Below, in pieces: positions 23,879 to 28,784 of a stretch of DNA of 28,784 bases (position 1 is the first letter of the stretch; each line of letters opens with the position of its first letter). A program made the translations under genes and the position numbers. The stretch is from JAVBPA01 sp031549925. GTDB taxonomy: Bacteria > Bacillota > Clostridia > Oscillospirales > CAG-272. Under the pieces are notes generated by a model. It was not told the DNA's origin and made no database searches. It was given only the letters and a program-made list of their open reading frames with translations. Where the stretch lies: positions 1-28,784 of the forward strand of contig JAVBPA010000032.1 in assembly GCA_031549925.1 (NCBI GenBank), written 5' to 3'.

Positions 23879-25873
23879 TTATTTTGCGCTTATTTTAGCA
23901 ATTTGGTCGCGCAAATAAGCCGCTCTTTCAAATTCAAGAGCTTTTGCCGCTTCTTTCATTTCACGTGTCATTTCTTCAATTAAACGTAAACGTTCAGTTT
24001 CATTCATTTTTTCTCTGGGTGGTAATTTCGGTAAAGGTTTTGTTTCATCCGATTTCTTTTTTGTTTCAATTAAATCACGTACAGCTTTAGAAATAGTTTT
24101 CGGTGTTATTCCATGTTCTTTATTGTATTCAATTTGTAATTTACGGCGGCGGTTAGTTTCATCAATAGCTGCTTTCATAGAACGGGTAATTGTATCCGCA
24201 TACATGATAACTTTTCCCGCATCATTTCGGGCAGCTCTTCCTACAGTTTGTATTAATGATGTTTCACTTCGCAATAAGCCTTCTTTATCTGCATCTAATA
24301 TTGCGACAAGTGAAACTTCCGGTATGTCAAGACCTTCACGGAGCAGATTTATTCCGACTAGAACATCAAAAGCTCCGAGACGCAAATCACGTATAATTTC
24401 AATGCGTTCCATTGTTTCCACATTATGATGTATATATTTAACTTTAATCAAATTCATTTCTAAAAATTCGGTTAAATCTTCAGCCATTTTTTTTGTCAGA
24501 GTTGTAACCAGTACTCGTTCATTTTTATCGGCGCGTTCACGTATTTCACCGATTAAATCATCTATCTGACGTTTTACCGGACGTACTTCTATTTCCGGAT
24601 CTATTAATCCTGTAGGACGTATAATTTGTTCAACAATTTGAGAAGAACGTGAACGTTCGTATTCGGCAGGTGTTGCGGAAACATAAATAACTTGATTTAT
24701 TTTAGTGTTAAATTCTTCCCAGTAAAGCGGACGGTTGTCATAAGCTGAGGGAAGACGGAATCCGTATTCGATTAAATTTCTTTTTCTTGCATGGTCTCCG
24801 CCCGACATTCCTCTTACCTGCGGTAGTGTTACATGGGATTCATCAACGAAAAGTAAAAAATCATCAGGAAAATAATCCATTAAAGTATATGGAGTTGAAC
24901 CCGGATCGCGTCCTGAAAATACACGCGAATAATTTTCAACTCCCGAGCAATATCCTATTTCACGCATCATTTCAAGATCATATCTTGTTCTTTCTTCAAT
25001 ACGCTGGGCTTCTATCAATTTTCCCTGTGCTTTAAACCAATCTATTCTCTCAATCATTTCTTCTTCGATCATACCGAGAGCTGCATCTTTTTTTTCATCC
25101 GATATCGCATAATGCGAAGCAGGGAAGATTGAAACAAACTTCAAGTCATGAATTAATTCACCGGTTATAGTATTAATTTCGGATATTCTTTCTATTTCGT
25201 CTCCGAAAAATTCAACGCGTATAGCTTTTGAATCGGATGAAGGCGGGAATATTTCAACAACATCTCCCCTTACCCTGAATTTATCTCGGACGAAATTTAT
25301 GTCATTTCTGTCATAACTTATCGCAATCAAGCGCTGTATCAATTCATCGCGTTCCATCGTCATTTTAGAACGTAAAGTTAAAGTAAGTTCTTCATATTGT
25401 TCAGGATCTCCCAAAGAGAAAATACATGAAACAGAAGAGACAATAATAACATCACGACGTTCAAATAATGAAGAAGTTGCGCTGTGACGGAGCTTGTCTA
25501 TTTCATCATTAACCATGGAATCTTTTTCGATATAAACATCTTTGCCCGGAATATATGCTTCCGGTTGATAATAATCGTAATATGAAACAAAATATTCAAC
25601 CGCGTTTTCGGGAAAAAATTCGCGGAATTCGGAACAAAGCTGTGCGGCAAGAGTTTTATTATGCGCTAATACCAATGTAGGACGTTGTAATTTTTGAATA
25701 ATATTAGCCATTGTAAAGGTTTTTCCGGATCCTGTTACGCCAAGCAATGTTTGTTCTTTCATTCCGGTTTCAACGCCGGACGAAAGTAAATCAATCGCTT
25801 TGGGTTGATCTCCCTGAGGGGTGTAATCGCTTTTTAATTTAAATTTTGTGTCACGTAAATTTTGCGGTTTCAT
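23879..25873 (-). CDS. uvrB: Excinuclease ABC subunit B
   Basis: A 664-residue UvrB, the DNA-wrapping helicase-like subunit that verifies damage and recruits UvrC. Walker A GVTGSGKT lies at about 45-52. The damage-probing beta-hairpin (YYQPEAYIPGKDVYIEKD, about 101-118), the DESHVTLPQ helicase box, the GINLLREGLDIPEVSLV and QTVGRAARN motifs, and the C-terminal UVR/coiled-coil domain (AKALEFERAAYLRDQI) all follow. ATG at 25873 is preferred over an in-frame ATG at 25897 because AAAAGGAG (plus 25881-25888) lies seven bases before it, and the protein then begins in the usual place. It is the first gene of the uvrB - UroD-like - uvrA - toroid run. Identity is certain. Confidence 0.98.
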   Translation of the reverse strand: MKPQNLRDTKFKLKSDYTPQGDQPKAIDLLSSGVETGMKEQTLLGVTGSGKTFTMANIIQKLQRPTLVLAHNKTLAAQLCSEFREFFPENAVEYFVSYYDYYQPEAYIPGKDVYIEKDSMVNDEIDKLRHSATSSLFERRDVIIVSSVSCIFSLGDPEQYEELTLTLRSKMTMERDELIQRLIAISYDRNDINFVRDKFRVRGDVVEIFPPSSDSKAIRVEFFGDEIERISEINTITGELIHDLKFVSIFPASHYAISDEKKDAALGMIEEEMIERIDWFKAQGKLIEAQRIEERTRYDLEMMREIGYCSGVENYSRVFSGRDPGSTPYTLMDYFPDDFLLFVDESHVTLPQVRGMSGGDHARKRNLIEYGFRLPSAYDNRPLYWEEFNTKINQVIYVSATPAEYERSRSSQIVEQIIRPTGLIDPEIEVRPVKRQIDDLIGEIRERADKNERVLVTTLTKKMAEDLTEFLEMNLIKVKYIHHNVETMERIEIIRDLRLGAFDVLVGINLLREGLDIPEVSLVAILDADKEGLLRSETSLIQTVGRAARNDAGKVIMYADTITRSMKAAIDETNRRRKLQIEYNKEHGITPKTISKAVRDLIETKKKSDETKPLPKLPPREKMNETERLRLIEEMTREMKEAAKALEFERAAYLRDQIAKISAK

Positions 25874-25888
25874 ATATAAACTCCTTTT

Positions 25889-25917
25889 ATAAAACATGAA
25901 TTATTTGATAAAACATG
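25889..25917. repeat. 10-base direct repeats in the uvrB leader
   Basis: ATAAAACATG occurs at 25889-25898 and again at 25908-25917, two identical copies 19 bases apart (about two helical turns). They lie between the uvrB promoter and ribosome binding site, where a repressor could act. No canonical Firmicute LexA box (GAAC-N4-GTTC) was found there. Confidence 0.4.
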
Positions 25918-25965
25918 TCGAGAAAGGTGAAAATAATTTTCGCATTTAATAGTGTGCCAATTTAC

Positions 25966-25994
25966 AGTGTAACATAAAAAAAATAAAAGGTCAA
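25966..25994 (-). promoter_or_regulatory. Candidate promoter of the uvrB operon
   Basis: On the minus strand TTGACC (plus 25989-25994) and TACACT (25966-25971) are 17 bases apart, about 95 bases upstream of the uvrB ATG. The rest of the 348-base gap 25898-26245 is AT-rich, with only the direct repeats, a weak GAATATT/AATATTC hairpin (26008-26036) and the terminator at 26182-26221. Confidence 0.5.
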
Positions 25995-26181
25995 TACCCT
26001 AAAATAAGAATATTAAAATATTACGGACAAATATTCGGATTATTATTTTATATATACAGATAAGTATTAAAACAAATTAAAAATTTTTGATAATATAAAA
26101 AAGACCCATAAATATTAAGAATTATTTATAATAATTTTATATTCGATTAAAAACGATATTTATATATAATAAGTATGAAAT

Positions 26182-26221
26182 AAAAAAGGCAGTTAAATTT
26201 CACATTATTAACTGCTTTTTT
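26182..26221. terminator. Bidirectional intrinsic terminator
   Basis: GCAGTTAA (26189-26196) pairs with TTAACTGC (26208-26215). Six A residues lie on the left and six T on the right. It ends the minus-strand glycosyltransferase transcript (stop at 26246) before the uvrB promoter region. Confidence 0.82.
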
Positions 26222-26245
26222 GTTTTTTAGAGTATAGAAATCTTT

Positions 26246-27385
26246 TCATAATGGTAAGAATATTTTTAACATATTATATAAATTTTTATCAAAATTTTCG
26301 GCTAAAAAATTTATTTTTTCCCGCCCGTTATAATTATCATTTATATCAATTTTCATAATTACATCTGCAATGTTTTTTGGGGTTTGTTTTTCATAATAAT
26401 ATAAACATTCACTGACTTCGGATTGTTCGATTGCTTTTATTTTAACACTTACAACTCTTAAACCGTTAGACATATATGATAATATTTTTGAAGGGAATGA
26501 TGTATCATTAAATTTTGCGTTAGGATTTTGTGTACTTAAACCAATTTGACATTTTTGAATAAATTCTATATATTCATCGCCGCTTTTTAAGCCGTCAAAT
26601 GTAATTTTACATTTTGTTTGTTTTGAAATATTGTTTATTAAAGAAATAATATTTTGTTTTTCATTATCATTACCAAATCCCAAAATATGTAAATGATATT
26701 TTTCATTTAAAAATTTCGATATTTCTACAGAGATTAGCACTCCTCCTTTGAGAGGATCAAAAGTTCCCGCATAAACAATATGGATTTTATCATCATTAAA
26801 TGAAACATTTTTATTTTTTTCAATTTTATAAGTACCAAGAACAACAACGAAAGGTTTATTATTTTTATTTATTTTATCGTTTAATAATATTGTAGAAAAA
26901 ATAAATGCATCGGCTAATTTGCAAAAATTCAATTCTTTTTTAATAGTTTTATTTGACTCTGTAACGTCACCGTATATTTCTTCCAATTCCAATATAAGTT
27001 TAAATTTTTTTATTATTTTCGCTATTTTTACTATTTTAATCATTGCAATGGAATGATAAAGTAAAACAGGTTCATCTTTTTTTGTGTTAAAAATAATATA
27101 TATGAAAGTTTGAAACAAGGAATATAAATAACGAATTTTTTTGGTTATTCTGTTATTAGCACCGAATGAAGCAAAAAGTCTTACTGATGTTTTTTCATCA
27201 ATCGAATATTTTTTGGATTTAAAAAAACCCTTTTTATGATTTGTCCAAGAAGGCGATATAATTTCAACTTCCGTAAATTTACAAATAACGGAAACAATAT
27301 AATTTATTTTAGTTGCGGCTGATAATGCCATTATTCTATCTTCATCTTTATTAATTTCATTATCATAAAAACATAAATATTTCAT
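26246..27385 (-). CDS. Glycosyltransferase, GT4-like (GT-B fold)
   Basis: A 379-residue GT-B glycosyltransferase. The C-terminal donor domain shows IHIVYAGTFDPLKGGVLISVEI (about 201-222), LHILGFGND, the IEFIQKCQIGLSTQNPNAKFNDTSFPSKILSYMSNGLRVVS stretch (near 275-315) with the E/S-K-x-L-x-Y-M-x-x-G pattern of GT4 enzymes, and a final helix. The N-terminal acceptor domain has EPVLLYHSIAMIKIVKI and LILELEEIYGDV. There is no signal peptide. ATG at 27385 follows GAGGAT (plus 27393-27398). The gene is single, with its own consensus promoter and a terminator. It probably adds a sugar to a cell-surface polysaccharide, lipid or protein. The collagen-like protein next door, of a type often glycosylated, is a possible acceptor, but that is inference. 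Confidence 0.82.
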   Translation of the reverse strand: MKYLCFYDNEINKDEDRIMALSAATKINYIVSVICKFTEVEIISPSWTNHKKGFFKSKKYSIDEKTSVRLFASFGANNRITKKIRYLYSLFQTFIYIIFNTKKDEPVLLYHSIAMIKIVKIAKIIKKFKLILELEEIYGDVTESNKTIKKELNFCKLADAFIFSTILLNDKINKNNKPFVVVLGTYKIEKNKNVSFNDDKIHIVYAGTFDPLKGGVLISVEISKFLNEKYHLHILGFGNDNEKQNIISLINNISKQTKCKITFDGLKSGDEYIEFIQKCQIGLSTQNPNAKFNDTSFPSKILSYMSNGLRVVSVKIKAIEQSEVSECLYYYEKQTPKNIADVIMKIDINDNYNGREKINFLAENFDKNLYNMLKIFLPL

Positions 27386-27422
27386 TTAAGCGATCCTCTT
27401 GACAATAAATACAGTTTTATTT

Positions 27423-27451
27423 ATTATAATTGATCGCTATTAATATGTCAA
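27423..27451 (-). promoter_or_regulatory. Consensus promoter of the glycosyltransferase gene with an inverted repeat
   Basis: On the minus strand TTGACA (plus 27446-27451), 17 bases, TATAAT (27423-27428) is a perfect match, about 40 bases before the ATG. An inverted repeat AGCGATC (27389-27395) and GATCGCT (27432-27438) has one arm in the promoter spacer and the other beside the ribosome binding site, as an operator might. Confidence 0.75.
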
Positions 27452-27645
27452 TAAAAAATCAAACAGAAAAAATATGAGTTTTATTACATCTTTATTTTGA
27501 TTGGGAAAAAATATTATCATACATTAAAAAATAATTGAAACGAATGAAAATGATTGGTTTATGAATTATCTCATACCGGTAATTATTAATTTTATAATAC
27601 CGATTATAATAATAATACATATTACTTAATAAAAAAGTATATATT

Positions 27646-27675
27646 AAAAACGGGAAGCGAATACCTCCCGTTTTT
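27646..27675 (-). terminator. Intrinsic terminator of the collagen-like gene
   Basis: AAAAACGGGA (27646-27655) pairs with TCCCGTTTTT (27666-27675) around a 10-base loop, eight bases after the stop codon of the collagen-like gene. On the minus strand the T-run at the end of the stem makes a proper intrinsic terminator. The rest of the gap 27452-27645 is AT-rich with nothing recognisable. Confidence 0.87.
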
Positions 27676-27682
27676 CAATTAA

Positions 27683-28784
27683 TTAATTATTTCTGATATT
27701 AATACTTCCGCTCATCATGGCATTTATGCTTAATGTTGCATTATCTTGGATAACATCCTTGTGAATAATAAACATAATTCTTGTTCCGGCAACTACCGGA
27801 ATATTCAAATTGTTAAGTTTACCTTCGAACGTTGTACCGCTGATTATATTGCCGGTCAAAATAGGCGTCATAACTAATTTGCTTTCCGGAATAGAAATGA
27901 AATGAGGAGTATCAGTTTTATAAAATAATTGTACATACATATTTGCAGAAGCAGATCCTAAATCAATGGATTCAATAACCATCATAGATACTCCCATATC
28001 GGTTATTACACAATCACGGGAAGTATAAAAAGGAAAACCGGAAACAAGACCGCCGCTAGTTTCCAATATTCCATCTACTATAGGATGAGGTAATTCACCA
28101 TGTGTACCAAATCCGATAGATTGTGGGTGTTGATTAGAATCCATATATATAGAAATTGATGAACCTGTACTATAAGGAATAAGAGAACCGGATGAATCGA
28201 CACCAGCAGGACCTTGAGGACCAGCAGGACCTTCCGGACCTACATCTCCTTTTAAACCTCTTAATCCTTCGGGACCTTGAATACCTATTGGACCTTGTAA
28301 ACCTTGAGGACCTTGAGGACCTTGAGGTCCTTCACTTCCTTGAGGACCTTGCGATCCATCAATTCCCTGCGGGCCCTGCGGACCTTGAGGACCTTCAACA
28401 CCTTGGAGACCTCTTAACCCATCTGCTCCCTGCGGACCTTGAGGACCCATCGGACCTTGAGGACCCGGAACGGTACTGTCGGCACCTGCCGGACCGGTTT
28501 CACCTTGCGGACCCTGCGGTCCCACTGGACCTTGAGGACCCGGAACAGTACTGTCGGCACCTGCCGGACCGGTTTCACCTTGCGGACCCTGCGGTCCCAC
28601 TGGACCTGTAGGACCCGGAACAGTACTGTCGGCACCTGCCGGACCGGTTTCGCCTTGAGGACCCTGCGGACCCATCGGACCTGTAGGACCCGGAACGGTA
28701 CTATCGGCACCTGCCGGACCTGTTTCGCCCTGCGGACCCATCGGACCCACTGGACCTTGAGGACCCGGAACGGTACTGTCGGCA
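27683..28784 (-). CDS. Collagen-like Gly-X-Y repeat surface protein, BclA/BclB-like (partial, 5' end outside window)
   Basis: The reading frame is open to the right edge, so the N-terminus is missing; a GTG at 28750 is internal, not a credible start. The visible 367 codons have two parts. About 195 residues of Gly-X-Y triplets (GPQGPQGETGPAGAD, with short STVP breaks) should form a collagen triple helix. A C-terminal domain of about 170 residues (SLIPYSTGSSISIYMDSNQ to SGSINIRNN) is beta-rich and resembles the trimerising tip of exosporium proteins such as BclA/BclB. In Clostridia and Bacilli such proteins form hair-like filaments on spores, often glycosylated on Thr. Phage tail fibres can look similar, but no phage genes are nearby. 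A terminator follows. Location on spore or cell surface is inference. Confidence 0.85.
   Translation of the reverse strand, partial: ADSTVPGPQGPVGPMGPQGETGPAGADSTVPGPTGPMGPQGPQGETGPAGADSTVPGPTGPVGPQGPQGETGPAGADSTVPGPQGPVGPQGPQGETGPAGADSTVPGPQGPMGPQGPQGADGLRGLQGVEGPQGPQGPQGIDGSQGPQGSEGPQGPQGPQGLQGPIGIQGPEGLRGLKGDVGPEGPAGPQGPAGVDSSGSLIPYSTGSSISIYMDSNQHPQSIGFGTHGELPHPIVDGILETSGGLVSGFPFYTSRDCVITDMGVSMMVIESIDLGSASANMYVQLFYKTDTPHFISIPESKLVMTPILTGNIISGTTFEGKLNNLNIPVVAGTRIMFIIHKDVIQDNATLSINAMMSGSINIRNN
28427..28784. repeat. 75-base tandem repeats encoding the collagen region
   Basis: The landmark CGGAACNGTACT recurs at 28466, 28541, 28616, 28691 and 28766, exactly 75 bases apart, and the intervening sequence is nearly identical. 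Each unit encodes 25 residues: seven Gly-X-Y triplets followed by the STVP break. The array runs off the right edge, so the copy number is unknown. Arrays like this expand and contract by slippage. Confidence 0.92.

Noticed and set aside
25874..25897. An earlier ATG start for uvrB at 25897.
   Set aside because: It lies upstream of the AAAAGGAG site used by the ATG at 25873, and the extra eight residues are not typical of UvrB.
25874..26000. A LexA/SOS box upstream of uvrB.
   Set aside because: No GAAC-N4-GTTC-like palindrome could be found. Only the ATAAAACATG direct repeats are present.
28192..28611. A long plus-strand open frame rich in DLEDLE repeats.
   Set aside because: It is the antisense shadow of the Gly-X-Y repeats, with no ribosome binding site or promoter.
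27683..28784. The repeat array as a CRISPR.
   Set aside because: The units are contiguous 75-base coding repeats without unique spacers and translate to Gly-X-Y.

Overview
The window looks like chromosome of an uncultured, low-GC, anaerobic Firmicute, most likely a Clostridia-type gut or anaerobic-habitat bacterium. The basis is AT-rich DNA, strong GGAGG ribosome binding sites, consensus TTGACA-17-TATAAT promoters, a zinc-type bL33, a glycyl radical enzyme, UroD-like methyltransferase homologues, clostridial-style lipoproteins, and a collagen-like surface/exosporium-type protein. I see no plasmid, phage, IS or CRISPR signature and no rRNA or tRNA gene.

Layout. 1-288: 3' end of an unknown gene. 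350-5083 (minus): a three-gene run of glycyl radical enzyme, processive diacylglycerol glucosyltransferase-like protein and nicotinate phosphoribosyltransferase, closed by a bidirectional terminator. 5084-7743 (plus): the rpmG-secE-nusG-rplK-rplA block, with a consensus promoter, a long structured leader and a second structured leader before rplK (probable L1 autoregulatory site). A strong hairpin follows rplA, and rplJ-rplL do not follow. 7828-10619 (plus): CPBP membrane protease, Pit-type phosphate transporter and its DUF47 partner.

10764-12835 (minus): a UroD-like protein and a TIM-barrel-like protein of unknown function, coupled by a GTGA overlap. 13059-17929 (plus): an orphan solute-binding lipoprotein, a cytoplasmic SGNH/SASA-type esterase and a large glycoside-hydrolase-like lipoprotein with a C-terminal carbohydrate-binding domain. 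Together these suggest use of acetylated glycans. 18000-18824: a protein of unknown function.

18909-25873 (minus): an excision-repair run uvrB - UroD-like - uvrA - alpha/alpha-toroid-like protein. The gaps are only 15-26 bases, so two non-repair genes appear to share the uvr transcript. 26246-27385 (minus): a glycosyltransferase with its own perfect promoter. 27683 to the right edge (minus): a collagen-like protein whose Gly-X-Y region is built from 75-base tandem repeats and whose N-terminus lies outside the window.

The window is mostly ordinary housekeeping and accessory chromosome. I found no clearly new defence or mobile system. The best leads are the glycyl radical enzyme of unknown substrate, the UroD-like genes (one inside the uvr operon, one coupled to an unknown TIM-barrel protein), the hairpin at the start of the rpmG transcript, and the repeats around the pit/DUF47 and uvrB promoters.
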